In this document: in pieces, positions 7,696 to 16,220 of the stretch | How positions within the stretch are numbered: position 1 is the first letter of the stretch | Layout: every line of letters starts with the position of its first letter | From: Spirochaetota bacterium | Lineage (GTDB): Bacteria; Spirochaetota; Spirochaetia; Treponematales; Treponemataceae | Assembly (NCBI GenBank): GCA_023443865.1 | Contig: JAEZST010000010.1 | Location: forward strand, 1 to 64,000 | Direction of reading: 5' to 3' | DNA: 64,000 nucleotides | Made by a program: the position numbers and the translations under genes | Notes under the pieces: model-generated | What the model was told of the DNA's origin: nothing | The model's database searches: none | What the model saw: the letters and a program-made list of their open reading frames with translations, nothing else

Positions 7696-9018
7696 ATGGG
7701 CATACCGGATTTCTCGAGCCTGGCCCTATCGGAATGGGCAAACCTGGAATTTGAGTGCGATTGCGGGCGGCGGCATGCCGTCGGGATAGACCGGATCGAC
7801 ATATCGATCGGCGCCGGATTATCGGCCGCAACCCAGGCGGTATCCATGGCAAGCGCGGGCCGAAGGGGAACGAATATACTGGTCGTGGGCGACGCGAATA
7901 CCCTCGCCGTTGCCGGACGCGAATTGGCGAGCCTCATTTCGCGGGAGATCGGGTCCGCTCGGTTGGGGAACCGTTCGCTTTCCGTGCGGTCGCTTGAGCT
8001 GCCCGCCCGAGGGCGCGCGGAACTGGTGCCGGACGAGGCCGCCGTCGGAAGGGTCTTGATCGAGTGCGGCGACGCGGCCTGTATCGTCGCCGCGGGTTCG
8101 GGTTCCGTCAACGATACCTGCCGGTTCGTTTCCGCGAGAACCGGCATTCCCTATTCCGTTTTCGCGACCGCTCCCTCCATGGACGGCTACGCTTCCACCG
8201 TTTCCCCCCTTATCGTGGACGGGAAGAAAATTACCTTCGAGGCGGCGTATCCGCGGGGAATTTTCGCCGACCCGCGGATTCTGGCGGCCGCCCCGGCGTT
8301 GATGCTCCGGGCGGGGTTCGGGGACATTCTGGGAAAGTACACCGCGTTGGCCGACTGGCGCCTGGCTAGGGAACTTACCGGCGAGTACCACTGCCCGCGG
8401 ATGGAAGCGCTCGTGGAACGGGCGATCGAGCGGTGCGTGGCCCCGGTCCGGGAGGGCAGGGGCATTGATCCCGTGGCGACCACCGAGGCGCTCGTTCTTT
8501 CGGGACTCGTGATGGGAATGACGGGCAATTCACGGCCCGCTTCGGGGGCGGAACACCATATGGCCCATTATTGGGAAACCGCCGCGCTCGCGGCCGGCCG
8601 GGAGCACCCCCTGCACGGCAACTCCGTAGGGGTGGCGACGCGGGTAATCGCTGAATTGTACCGAAGGCTCGGCTCCCTGGTGCCGGCGGGGGTGAATCCT
8701 CCCGACCCGGCAGTCATTCGCGATTTGCTGCGCGGCGCGGGTTACGGCGGAGAATACGCGGGCGGCGGCCGTGGCGCAGGCCGTGGCACGGGCATTGGCG
8801 CAGGTCGTGGCGCCGCCGAGGGGGCGGAATCCGCGCCGACTGGGGACGCCCTGGGGCCGGCCGGGTTGGGCATTCCCCGGGACGTGTTTTACGAAGGGGT
8901 ACTGCACGCGATGGAGATTCGCGAGCGGTTTACCGCGCTCCGGTTGGCCGACTCCGGCGGGTTGCTGGAGCGGGCGGCCCGGGAGCTCACGGAAGAATTC
9001 TATACGGGAAGGGCTTAA
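7696..9018 (+). CDS. araM: sn-Glycerol-1-phosphate dehydrogenase (AraM/EgsA family)
   Basis: The 440-residue enzyme matches the iron-containing alcohol dehydrogenase-like family that reduces dihydroxyacetone phosphate to sn-glycerol-1-phosphate. Landmarks are GSGSVNDTCRF (nucleotide and substrate site), GFGDILGK and GAEHHMAHYWE (metal-binding histidines). The start is the ATG at 7696, with AAGGAGG 8 nt upstream; an upstream in-frame ATG has no ribosome site. In Bacillus araM sits in the arabinose operon, and here it also neighbours arabinose genes. An odd Gly/Arg/Ala-rich insertion at about residues 357-392, just before IPRDVFYEGVLHA, is not part of the usual fold. The family is clear; the physiological role in bacteria is uncertain. 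Confidence 0.88.
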   Translation: MGIPDFSSLALSEWANLEFECDCGRRHAVGIDRIDISIGAGLSAATQAVSMASAGRRGTNILVVGDANTLAVAGRELASLISREIGSARLGNRSLSVRSLELPARGRAELVPDEAAVGRVLIECGDAACIVAAGSGSVNDTCRFVSARTGIPYSVFATAPSMDGYASTVSPLIVDGKKITFEAAYPRGIFADPRILAAAPALMLRAGFGDILGKYTALADWRLARELTGEYHCPRMEALVERAIERCVAPVREGRGIDPVATTEALVLSGLVMGMTGNSRPASGAEHHMAHYWETAALAAGREHPLHGNSVGVATRVIAELYRRLGSLVPAGVNPPDPAVIRDLLRGAGYGGEYAGGGRGAGRGTGIGAGRGAAEGAESAPTGDALGPAGLGIPRDVFYEGVLHAMEIRERFTALRLADSGGLLERAARELTEEFYTGRA

Positions 9019-9320
9019 CCGGCGGCAGATTCCCCGGCGGGCGTTTCGTCGCCGAAGGCCCACCGGTTTCCGGCCGGGTGCGGGCATTTACGCAAGGGGT
9101 CCAGGGCGCGCGCGGCGATGAAGCAGCCGCAGTGCGCGCAGAGGATCTCCATGGCCAAGGCCTCGCAGGCGGCGCAGGTCAATATCCTTCTGGACCGGGT
9201 TTCCTCGTCTATGGGCCGAATCCCGACCGCGGTTTCCCGGCTCGCGGCGATTTCTTCCACGATACGGTCAATCTCGCCTTTCGTCGGTAGTTCCGCGGAA
9301 CCGCACCCCCTGCATGCCAT
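9015..9320 (-). CDS. Small cysteine-rich protein, zinc-ribbon-like (possibly DUF6171)
   Basis: The 101-residue protein has cysteine pairs CRGC near the N-terminus, CAAC near the middle and CAHCGC followed by KCPHP, a pattern expected for one or two structural zinc sites. It resembles the DUF6171 group, though I cannot confirm that. Its end overlaps the stop of the convergent dehydrogenase gene by 4 bp. It lies 13 bp downstream of the arabinofuranosidase on the same strand, so the two are probably cotranscribed. No function is proposed. Confidence 0.7.
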   Translation of the reverse strand: MACRGCGSAELPTKGEIDRIVEEIAASRETAVGIRPIDEETRSRRILTCAACEALAMEILCAHCGCFIAARALDPLRKCPHPAGNRWAFGDETPAGESAAG

Positions 9321-9333
9321 GGTCTGCCGCTTC

Positions 9334-10824
9334 CTAGGAAAGGGTGACCGTTATGACCGACATGGGAGGCATGTCCAGCTCTATCACGCCGTTTTTCGGG
9401 GCCGCGACCGCGAAGGGTTTGGCCGTTAGGGCGCTCGGATTCTGGAAATCGTTGAAGGCGTTCATCCTGTCGGACGCGAGAATTTCCGCGCGGGCCTTCG
9501 TGACGGGCGTTTCGGCGCCGGCGACCGATACGGGAACCTTGGCGGGCTTGTCCGGGTCGGCGTTGGTTATCGTCACCGTAATTTCCCCCGACGCGGACCG
9601 GGACGCGGAAACGCTCAGCGCTGGAATGCCCTTCGCTTCCGCTTCGTGCCGGTATTCAGGGGTGGCGAGGCCGGTGGCGAGGAGGGTCGCGCCCTGGTGG
9701 TTTTTATACATGTCCAAAACGTGATAGGTGGGCGTGAGAACCATGTCGGGGCCCTCGGTGAGGATGGGCGACTGCAGCACGTTGGCGAGCTGGGCGAGAT
9801 TCGCCATTTTGACCCGGTCTGCGCGGTTATTGAAGCAGTTGAGGGTTATGCCAGCCACGAGCGCGTCGCGCAGGGTGTTTTGCTGGTACAGGAAGCCGGG
9901 ATTGGTGCCGGGCTCGACGTCGTGCCAGCAGCCCCATTCGTCGACGATCAGGCCGACCTTCTTTTCCGGATCGTACTTGTCCATGATTTTCGAGTGGTTC
10001 ACGAGCAATTCGTCCATATACCAGGCGCTTTTCATGGTCCTGAACCAGCCGAGCTCGTCGAATTCCGTCGCGGGTTTCTTTCCGTTCCAGCCGTTCTCGA
10101 AGGTGTAATGGTGCAGGCTTAACCCGTTCATCATGCTGGTCGCCTCGCGCATGAGCACCTCGGTCCAGTGGTAGTCAGCCACGCTGGGGCCGCCGGCGAT
10201 CTTGTAAATCTTATCCTTCCCGTAATTGCGGACGTATGTTTGGAAATTGCGGTAGAGGTTCGCGTAATGTTCCGCGGTCATGTTGCCGCCGCAGCCCCAG
10301 TTCTCGTTGCCGACGCAAAAGTAGGGGAGTTTCCACGGTTTTTCGCGGCCGTTTTTCGCGCGCAGCCGGGCCATGGGGGAGTCGCCGTCGAACGTTATGT
10401 ATTCGACCCATTCCTGCATTTCCTGCACCGTGCCCGAGCCGACGTTGCCGTTAATGTAGGCTTTGCACTCCAATAGCTCGCACAGGTCAAGGAATTCGTG
10501 GGTACCGAAGGAGTTATCCTCGACCACGCCGCCCCAATGGGTGTTCACCATCCGCTTGCGCTCTTCCTTGGGCCCGATGCCGTCTTTCCAGTGGTATTCG
10601 TCGGCAAAGCAGCCGCCCGGCCAGCGAAGGTTCGGAATGCGGATTTTTTTCAGCGCCTCGACGACGTCTTTCCGGTATCCCTTGATGTTCGGGATCGGGG
10701 AATCGGGACCCACCCAAATGCCGCCGTAGATGCACCTTCCCAGGTGCTCGGAGAAATGGCCGTAGATATCCCGTTCGATGACGGGGCCTTTTTGCTGCGC
10801 GTAAACGATGATCGCGTGGTCCAT
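9334..10824 (-). CDS. abfA: Alpha-L-arabinofuranosidase, GH51
   Basis: The 496-residue enzyme has no signal peptide and so acts in the cytoplasm, releasing L-arabinose from arabino-oligosaccharides. Family features include RWPGGCFADEYHW, the acid/base glutamate in GNENWG and the nucleophile glutamate in VDEWG; the C-terminal beta domain follows. Length is normal for GH51. The promoter is the TTGAAC/TATGAT pair at 10889-10861 with flanking inverted repeats. The upstream same-strand gene encodes an ArsR-type regulator that probably controls it. Product arabinose feeds araA-araB-araD nearby. Confidence 0.95.
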   Translation of the reverse strand: MDHAIIVYAQQKGPVIERDIYGHFSEHLGRCIYGGIWVGPDSPIPNIKGYRKDVVEALKKIRIPNLRWPGGCFADEYHWKDGIGPKEERKRMVNTHWGGVVEDNSFGTHEFLDLCELLECKAYINGNVGSGTVQEMQEWVEYITFDGDSPMARLRAKNGREKPWKLPYFCVGNENWGCGGNMTAEHYANLYRNFQTYVRNYGKDKIYKIAGGPSVADYHWTEVLMREATSMMNGLSLHHYTFENGWNGKKPATEFDELGWFRTMKSAWYMDELLVNHSKIMDKYDPEKKVGLIVDEWGCWHDVEPGTNPGFLYQQNTLRDALVAGITLNCFNNRADRVKMANLAQLANVLQSPILTEGPDMVLTPTYHVLDMYKNHQGATLLATGLATPEYRHEAEAKGIPALSVSASRSASGEITVTITNADPDKPAKVPVSVAGAETPVTKARAEILASDRMNAFNDFQNPSALTAKPFAVAAPKNGVIELDMPPMSVITVTLS

Positions 10825-10832
10825 ATATGCCT

Positions 10833-10900
10833 CGATAAAGTAGAATTTGCGTTTAAACGAATCATACCCCCGTTTTTCCGGCGGTTCAACTACTTTATCG
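10833..10900 (-). promoter_or_regulatory. GH51 promoter flanked by an 11-bp inverted repeat
   Basis: On the minus strand TTGAAC (10889-10884) and TATGAT (10866-10861) are 17 bp apart. The palindrome cgtttaaacg (10850-10859) covers the predicted start. The 11-bp arms cgataaagtag (10833-10843) and ctactttatcg (10890-10900) are perfect complements placed just upstream of -35 and in the early leader, 57 bp apart. This arrangement suggests regulator sites on both sides of the promoter. Confidence 0.6.
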
Positions 10901-10918
10901 GGAAAATGCGTTGTATAT

Positions 10919-10942
10919 CGAAAAAATTACGCGCTTTTTTCG
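10919..10942 (-). terminator. AT-rich hairpin after the ArsR-type gene
   Basis: An 8-bp stem (cgaaaaaa with ttttttcg, 10919-10942) follows the regulator stop codon. It may be a weak terminator between the regulator and the GH51 gene. Confidence 0.35.
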
Positions 10943-11863
10943 TTAAAAATAGAGCCGAAGCACGATGCCTTGGTCGTAATTACCGAAGCCCTTGCCGAAG
11001 ATATTCATGCCGCCCAGGTGTTCCGCGTTATCCTGTACGCCGATTTTGACCTTGATGGAGTGGTGATCCATGAGGCAGAGATCGTCGAGGGTGATCGAGG
11101 AAATCTTCACGCCGTCCACGTAGGTGCCCTCGTCGCTGACGGTCCAATGCTTGAGCAACCCGTATTGGGAGCCCTCGAGTTTCCACCAGTCCGGCGTGTA
11201 TTTTCCCCGCTTGTCCCCAAAGTCGCCCGGGGAAATCCAGGACCCCGTTTCAACGTTGTTGAGCCACACGGTTATATCGGACAGCCAGTTCTTGTTCGTG
11301 CCCGGGGTTTCGGAGGAAAGCTCCATGCTCAACTCGAGTCGTTTGACCTTTCGCTTGTCATACATGGCGTTATTGGGGAATTTGTACTCCACGAAGCCGG
11401 ACTCGCACCAAATAAGGCCCGCCTTCATGCGGTTCGGGTTCAAGAAAGAGTCCGGAATGTCCAAAAAGCCGATAATGCCCTCGGTGGAACAGAGGCCGCA
11501 AGGGGCTGAGACGCGGTAATTAGTATACAGCCCGATGGGCATTTCCACTTCCAGGCAATTTTCCTCGGTTTGCTCCTCGGGGAATTGGATGAGCATTTCC
11601 TCGAAGGCGGGCCGACAGAGCTTTTGGTTTCCCTTTTTCGCCTTCACGGATTCCGTTCGGATGAGGCCGGCGTTTTCGAGGATGGATATGTGGGTGGCTA
11701 CGGTGGACTGGGGCAAATGCATGTCGTCCGCTATCTCGTTGACGTTCCGCACCCGCTGCCGGATCAGCTGCAGAATTTGTATGCGGGGTTCCGAGGCCAT
11801 GGCTTTTAATTTATCCATGTTCGTGAGGGGGTCTACTACCAGTAGCCGTTCATCCTGATTCAT
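10943..11863 (-). CDS. ArsR-type winged-helix regulator with large C-terminal sensor domain
   Basis: The 306-residue protein has an ArsR/SmtB-like helix-turn-helix at about residues 15-85 (ASEPRIQILQLI, then LPQSTVATHISIL as recognition region). The remaining 200 residues form a separate domain rich in Trp and aromatic residues (ESGFVEYKFPNN), which I take as the ligand sensor. The usual metal-binding CxC of ArsR proteins is absent. It lies directly upstream of the GH51 gene on the same strand and is divergent from the ara operon, so control of arabinoside use is likely. The ATG lacks a Shine-Dalgarno and follows a TATAAT box by 8 nt. Confidence 0.8.
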   Translation of the reverse strand: MNQDERLLVVDPLTNMDKLKAMASEPRIQILQLIRQRVRNVNEIADDMHLPQSTVATHISILENAGLIRTESVKAKKGNQKLCRPAFEEMLIQFPEEQTEENCLEVEMPIGLYTNYRVSAPCGLCSTEGIIGFLDIPDSFLNPNRMKAGLIWCESGFVEYKFPNNAMYDKRKVKRLELSMELSSETPGTNKNWLSDITVWLNNVETGSWISPGDFGDKRGKYTPDWWKLEGSQYGLLKHWTVSDEGTYVDGVKISSITLDDLCLMDHHSIKVKIGVQDNAEHLGGMNIFGKGFGNYDQGIVLRLYF

Positions 11864-11871
11864 AGTTGAAT

Positions 11872-11901
11872 ATTATATCTATCTTTTTCGTACCATTACA
11901 A
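11872..11901 (-). promoter_or_regulatory. Promoter giving a nearly leaderless ArsR-type mRNA
   Basis: TTGTAA (11901-11896), 18 bp, then TATAAT (11877-11872), which ends 8 nt before the ATG at 11863. The message would have at most one or two leader bases. Confidence 0.55.
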
Positions 11902-11923
11902 GCATTCTCGCTATAAACCGCGA

Positions 11924-11968
11924 TTGACACGGTCAAGCAACCGGGGTATTATGTGGGTGTAGGTACAC
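11924..11968 (+). promoter_or_regulatory. ara operon promoter and LacI-type operator
   Basis: TTGACA (11924-11929) and TATTAT (11947-11952) are 17 bp apart. The near-palindrome gtgtaggtacac (11957-11968, one mismatch) covers the predicted start near 11959. The same element, as a perfect palindrome, lies before the paralogous LacI gene at 32606. Autorepression by the first gene of the operon is the simplest reading. Confidence 0.7.
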
Positions 11969-11992
11969 GCAAAGGATAAGCGGGGGAGGGAA

Positions 11993-13009
11993 ATGACGGT
12001 AACCGAGATCGCAAAGCGCGCCGGAGTGTCGATCGGTACGGTAGATCGCGTACTGCATGACCGCGGCCGCGTTTCCGAGGCGACTCGTAACCGCATACGC
12101 GCGATTATCGAGGAAGAGGGGTATCAGCCCAATCCCCTGGCGCGCCACTTGAAGAGAAACCGGGGCTATCAGCTGGGAATACTCATTCCCGGACTGGAAG
12201 GCGAAAGCCGGTATTGGCGCCTGATGTACGACGCGATCGTGCGGGCCGCGGCGTCGTTCTCGGTTTTCTCGATCGAAACGAAACTGTACCCCTTCGAACG
12301 GCCTGACCGTTTTTCGCTAGACGCCGCGTATCAGGCCATGCTGGACTCCGGATGCGACGGGTATATTATCGCGCCGGTCATGCAGGAAGAAACCCTGGTG
12401 CTTTTGTCAGAAAGGCCCCCGGCGGTTCCCTATTGCATTATCGACTCCCCGTTGCCGGGGGCGCACGGGGTAACCACGATCGCCCAGGACCCGTTCCGGG
12501 GCGGTTTTCTCGCCGGGCGGGTCATGGAATTCCTGTCCGCGTCGGAAGGGCCCTTCGCCGTGGTTCGCCCGTACACGGAAGCCTTCAACCTGAACGAGCG
12601 GGCCCGGGGCTTTACCGCCTGGTTTTCCGGGAATCCGAAGGTCGAGATTATCGACCTGGTGTGCCCGGAAAACCATGAATCCGGCATGCTTGCCATATTG
12701 GACCGAACCCTAAACGAGCGGCCGGCGATTCAGGGCTTTTTCGCGGTGTCCTCGGTGGGCCACGTTGTCGCCGAGCGGGTGTATCGCCGGGGAATGAAGG
12801 ACGGCCGCAAGATTATCGGGTACGACCTGGTTCCCGAAAACGTGGAATGCCTGCGGGACGGGCGGATCGATTGCCTTATATCGCAGCGTCCCGAGGAGCA
12901 GGGCCGTATCGCCGTAACGCAACTGTACAGAAACATCGTGCTTGAGGAACGGACCGATCCCGAGATAGCGATGCCGCTGGACATATTTTTCAAGGAGAAT
13001 CTCGTATGA
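11993..13009 (+). CDS. LacI-family regulator of arabinose genes
   Basis: The 338-residue protein has a LacI helix-turn-helix at residues 3-25 (TEIAKRAGVSIGTVDRVL), a hinge region with NPLARHLKR and a periplasmic-binding-protein-like sugar sensor. It is the first gene of the operon and overlaps araB by the ATGA at 13006-13009. The codons for its C-terminal FFKENL contain AAGGAG, which acts as the ribosome site of araB, so translation of the two is likely coupled. The regulator at 32606 is a close paralogue. The effector is probably arabinose or a related sugar; this is inferred from context. Confidence 0.92.
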   Translation: MTVTEIAKRAGVSIGTVDRVLHDRGRVSEATRNRIRAIIEEEGYQPNPLARHLKRNRGYQLGILIPGLEGESRYWRLMYDAIVRAAASFSVFSIETKLYPFERPDRFSLDAAYQAMLDSGCDGYIIAPVMQEETLVLLSERPPAVPYCIIDSPLPGAHGVTTIAQDPFRGGFLAGRVMEFLSASEGPFAVVRPYTEAFNLNERARGFTAWFSGNPKVEIIDLVCPENHESGMLAILDRTLNERPAIQGFFAVSSVGHVVAERVYRRGMKDGRKIIGYDLVPENVECLRDGRIDCLISQRPEEQGRIAVTQLYRNIVLEERTDPEIAMPLDIFFKENLV

Positions 13010-14706
13010 TGAACAAAGACGAGCATTACGTACTGGGGGCGGACTTCGGGTCGGACTCGGTACGGGTCGTGATTCTGGACGCCGCCGACGGCCACGTCGC
13101 GGGCCAGCATGTCGCGTACTATCCCCGCTGGAAATCCGGGGCATACTGCGATCCCAAGGCGGACAGGTTCAGGCAACATCCGAAAGACTACACGGAGAGC
13201 CTTACCCTGGCCGTGAAGGGCGCCCTTGCGCAGGCGAGCGTTAACGTTAACGCTTCCGTAACCGGGAAGGTTCGCGCCATCTCCATCGACACCACGGGTT
13301 CAACGCCCTGTTTCGCGGACAAAAACGGCACGCCGCTTTCCCTCTTGCCTGAGTTCGCCGAGGATCCCGACGCGATGTTCATTCTCTGGAAGGACCATAC
13401 CGCGATAAAGGAAGCCGACGAGATAAACGCGCTGTGCCGCTCCTGGGGCGGGACGGACTTTACCAAGTATATGGGCGGCGTATATTCGTCCGAATGGTTT
13501 TGGGCGAAAACCCTGCATACCCTTCGGGGCAACGACCGGGTCGCCAAGGCGGCCTATACGGCGGTCGAGCACTGCGACTGGATTACCGCGACGCTGACGG
13601 GAACCGAAAAACCCGAGGTTATCAAGAGAAGCCGCTGCGCCGCGGGCCATAAGATCATGTGGCACAAGGAATGGGGCGGCTATCCGCCCAAGGCGTTCTT
13701 TGACCGGCTGGACCCGCGGCTCGGCGCGCTTCGGGATACGCTGGGAAGCGAGACCTGGACCACCGAAACCGTGGCGGGAAAGCTTACCCCCGCGTGGGCC
13801 AAGAGCCTGGGCCTGAGCGAGTCGACCATCGTGTGCGTGGGCGCCTACGACGCGCATATCGGGGCGGTGGGCGGCGACGCGGCCCCCGGGACCCTCGTGA
13901 AGAGTATCGGTACCTCGACCTGCGACATTATCATCGCTGAAAAGCCGAAGGCGGGCGAGAGCGAGACCCTGGTCCCCGGCATTTGCGGCCAGGTGGACGG
14001 TTCCGTGGTCGCCGACTGGATCGGCTATGAGGCCGGACAGTCCGCGTACGGCGATTACTACGCCTGGTTCAGGAACCTGCTCATGTGGCCCGTAAAAAAC
14101 CTCGTGGCCGCCGATCCCGCCGCCAAGGGCTTGGACGTGGAAGCCATCGAAAAGAACCTGGTCAGGCGATTGGAAGAGGCCGCGGAGTCCATTCCCCCGA
14201 GCGAGTCCTCGCCGGTGGCCCTGGACTGGGTTAACGGTCGGCGTACCCCCTTCGCGAACCAAAAGCTAGCCGCCGCGATTACCGGGATCAAGCTCGGAAC
14301 CGACGCCCCCATGGTCATGCGCGCCCTTCTTGAGTCCACCGCGTTCGGCGCCCGCGCGATTATCGAGGCCTTCGAGGCGGGCGGCGTGAAGATCGAGCGG
14401 ATTATGGCCATAGGCGGCGTGGCCAGAAAGAGCAAGCTCGGCATGCAGATCCTCGCGGACGTGACCAATCGCGAGATTCAGGTTACCGCGGGCGACCAGT
14501 CCTGCGCGATCGGGGCGGCCGTTTTCGCCGCGACGGCCGCGGGGCTTTACCCGGACCTGTTCACCGCGCAGAAAGCCCTTTCCGCCGGCACCGAACGGGT
14601 CCATAAGCCCAATCCCGCCGCCGTGGCGGTCTATAACGGGCTCTACGGAAAATTCAAGCGCCTTGGCGCGTTCATCGAATCTGAGGTTAAAGGAGAAACG
14701 AAATGA
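13006..14706 (+). CDS. araB: L-ribulokinase
   Basis: The 566-residue FGGY-family kinase phosphorylates L-ribulose with ATP in the second step of arabinose catabolism. It shows the N-terminal phosphate-binding motif GADFGSDSVR, the specificity region SIDTTGSTPC and the C-terminal MAIGGVARKSKLGMQ segment. The length is normal for AraB. It overlaps the upstream regulator and the downstream araA by ATGA junctions. An 18-bp perfect palindrome with the CGTTAACG core lies within its coding sequence at 13237-13254 and may be an operator. Confidence 0.95.
   Translation: MMNKDEHYVLGADFGSDSVRVVILDAADGHVAGQHVAYYPRWKSGAYCDPKADRFRQHPKDYTESLTLAVKGALAQASVNVNASVTGKVRAISIDTTGSTPCFADKNGTPLSLLPEFAEDPDAMFILWKDHTAIKEADEINALCRSWGGTDFTKYMGGVYSSEWFWAKTLHTLRGNDRVAKAAYTAVEHCDWITATLTGTEKPEVIKRSRCAAGHKIMWHKEWGGYPPKAFFDRLDPRLGALRDTLGSETWTTETVAGKLTPAWAKSLGLSESTIVCVGAYDAHIGAVGGDAAPGTLVKSIGTSTCDIIIAEKPKAGESETLVPGICGQVDGSVVADWIGYEAGQSAYGDYYAWFRNLLMWPVKNLVAADPAAKGLDVEAIEKNLVRRLEEAAESIPPSESSPVALDWVNGRRTPFANQKLAAAITGIKLGTDAPMVMRALLESTAFGARAIIEAFEAGGVKIERIMAIGGVARKSKLGMQILADVTNREIQVTAGDQSCAIGAAVFAATAAGLYPDLFTAQKALSAGTERVHKPNPAAVAVYNGLYGKFKRLGAFIESEVKGETK
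13237..13254. promoter_or_regulatory. Intragenic 18-bp palindrome, putative operator inside araB
   Basis: agcgttaacgttaacgct is a perfect palindrome holding two overlapping cgttaacg cores. Its first 13 bases are identical to 23124-23136 in the promoter region of the sugar ABC importer, where the core occurs three times. A shared sugar regulator could bind here; chance coding sequence (Ala-Ser-Val-Asn-Val-Asn-Ala) is the alternative. Confidence 0.5.
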
Positions 14707-16214
14707 TTGACCTGAAGAAATACGAGTTTTGGTTCATAACCGGAAGCCAGGACCTATACGGCGACGAGACCCTTCGCCAGGTGGCGGAGGACTCCAAGAA
14801 GGTGGTAGAGGCCCTGAACGCCGACCCCTCGATGCCCTGCAAAATCGTGTGGAAGCCCACCCTGCTCACCCCGGACGCGATCCGGACCGAGCTGGAGAAG
14901 GCAAACGCCGAGCGCGATTGCGCGGGCGTTATCGCCTGGATGCACACCTTCAGCCCCGCCAAGATGTGGATCGCCGGGCTTTCCTCCTACAAGAAACCGC
15001 TTCTGCAGTTCAATACGCAGTTTAATCGGGACTTGCCCTACGATACCATCGATATGGACTTCATGAACCTGAACCAGTCGGCCCACGGCGACCGGGAATT
15101 CGGCTTTATTACCGCCCGCATGGACGTGCCCCGCAAGGTAATCGCCGGGCACTGGAGCGATAGCGAGACGAGGACGCGGATCGCCAAGTGGATGCGCGCG
15201 GGAATCGCGGTGGCCGACGGGAAGGCGCTGCGGATCGTCCGCTTCGGCGACAATATGCGCGAGGTGTCGGTTACCGACGGCGACAAGGTCGAGGCCATGA
15301 TCAAGCTCGGCTGGTCCGTGCCCTATTACGGGATCGGCGACCTGGTGGCCTATATGGCAAAGGTATCCGACGCCGAGATCGATGCCCTGGTGAAGACGTA
15401 CGAGGGCGAGTACGAGATCGCGTGGGGCGCCGACAAGGCCTTCGCCCTCGCCCATATCCGCGAGCAGGCCCGGATCGAAATCGCCTTCCGCGCCTTTTTC
15501 GCCGACAAGGGCGCCAACGCCTTCACGACGAACTTCCAGGACCTGCACGGCATGAAGCAGCTTCCCGGCCTCGCCGTCCAGCGGCTGATGGCCGACGGGT
15601 TCGGCTTCGCCGGCGAGGGCGACTGGAAGGTTTCCGCCATGGTCCGTACCTTCAAGGTCATGTCCGCCGGGCTGGGCGCCGCCAAGGGGGCCGGTTTCGG
15701 CGATTCCTTCATGGAAGACTATACCTATCACTTCGGCACGAAAAAGGAAGACGGGCTTATCCTCGGCGCCCACATGCTCGAGGTTTGCCCCTCCATCGCC
15801 GCGGGAAAGCCCAAACTCGAGGTGCATCAGCTCGGGATCGGCGACAAGGAAGACCCCGCCCGCCTCGTGTTCGACTCGAACCCCGGCGCCGCGATTTGCG
15901 CCTCGGTGGTCGACTTCGGCAACCGCTTCCGCTGCGTTCTCAACGAGGTGGAAGTGGTTAAGCCCGCAAAGCCCTTCCCGAAGCTTCCCGTGGCCCGCGT
16001 GCTGTGGAAGCCCCTTCCGGACATGACGACCTCCGCCGAAAGCTGGATCCTCGCGGGGGGCGGGCACCACACCGCCTTCTCGAATATCCTTACCGCCGAC
16101 ATGATCCGCGACTGGGCGGAGATGGTCGGGATCGAGTTCGTTTCCATCGGAAAGGGAACCACCGTTCCCTCGTTCCGGAACGAACTGCGGTGGAACGCCG
16201 CCGCCTGGAGGTAA
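14703..16214 (+). CDS. araA: L-arabinose isomerase
   Basis: The 503-residue enzyme converts L-arabinose to L-ribulose, the first step of the pathway, with a Mn2+-type metal site. Diagnostic stretches include FITGSQDLYG near the N-terminus, WMHTFSPAKMWI, NQSAHGDREFGF and GGGHHTAFS near the C-terminus. Length matches the family. The gene overlaps araB by 4 bp and is followed 6 bp later by araD. Confidence 0.97.
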   Translation: MIDLKKYEFWFITGSQDLYGDETLRQVAEDSKKVVEALNADPSMPCKIVWKPTLLTPDAIRTELEKANAERDCAGVIAWMHTFSPAKMWIAGLSSYKKPLLQFNTQFNRDLPYDTIDMDFMNLNQSAHGDREFGFITARMDVPRKVIAGHWSDSETRTRIAKWMRAGIAVADGKALRIVRFGDNMREVSVTDGDKVEAMIKLGWSVPYYGIGDLVAYMAKVSDAEIDALVKTYEGEYEIAWGADKAFALAHIREQARIEIAFRAFFADKGANAFTTNFQDLHGMKQLPGLAVQRLMADGFGFAGEGDWKVSAMVRTFKVMSAGLGAAKGAGFGDSFMEDYTYHFGTKKEDGLILGAHMLEVCPSIAAGKPKLEVHQLGIGDKEDPARLVFDSNPGAAICASVVDFGNRFRCVLNEVEVVKPAKPFPKLPVARVLWKPLPDMTTSAESWILAGGGHHTAFSNILTADMIRDWAEMVGIEFVSIGKGTTVPSFRNELRWNAAAWR

Positions 16215-16220
16215 GATACC

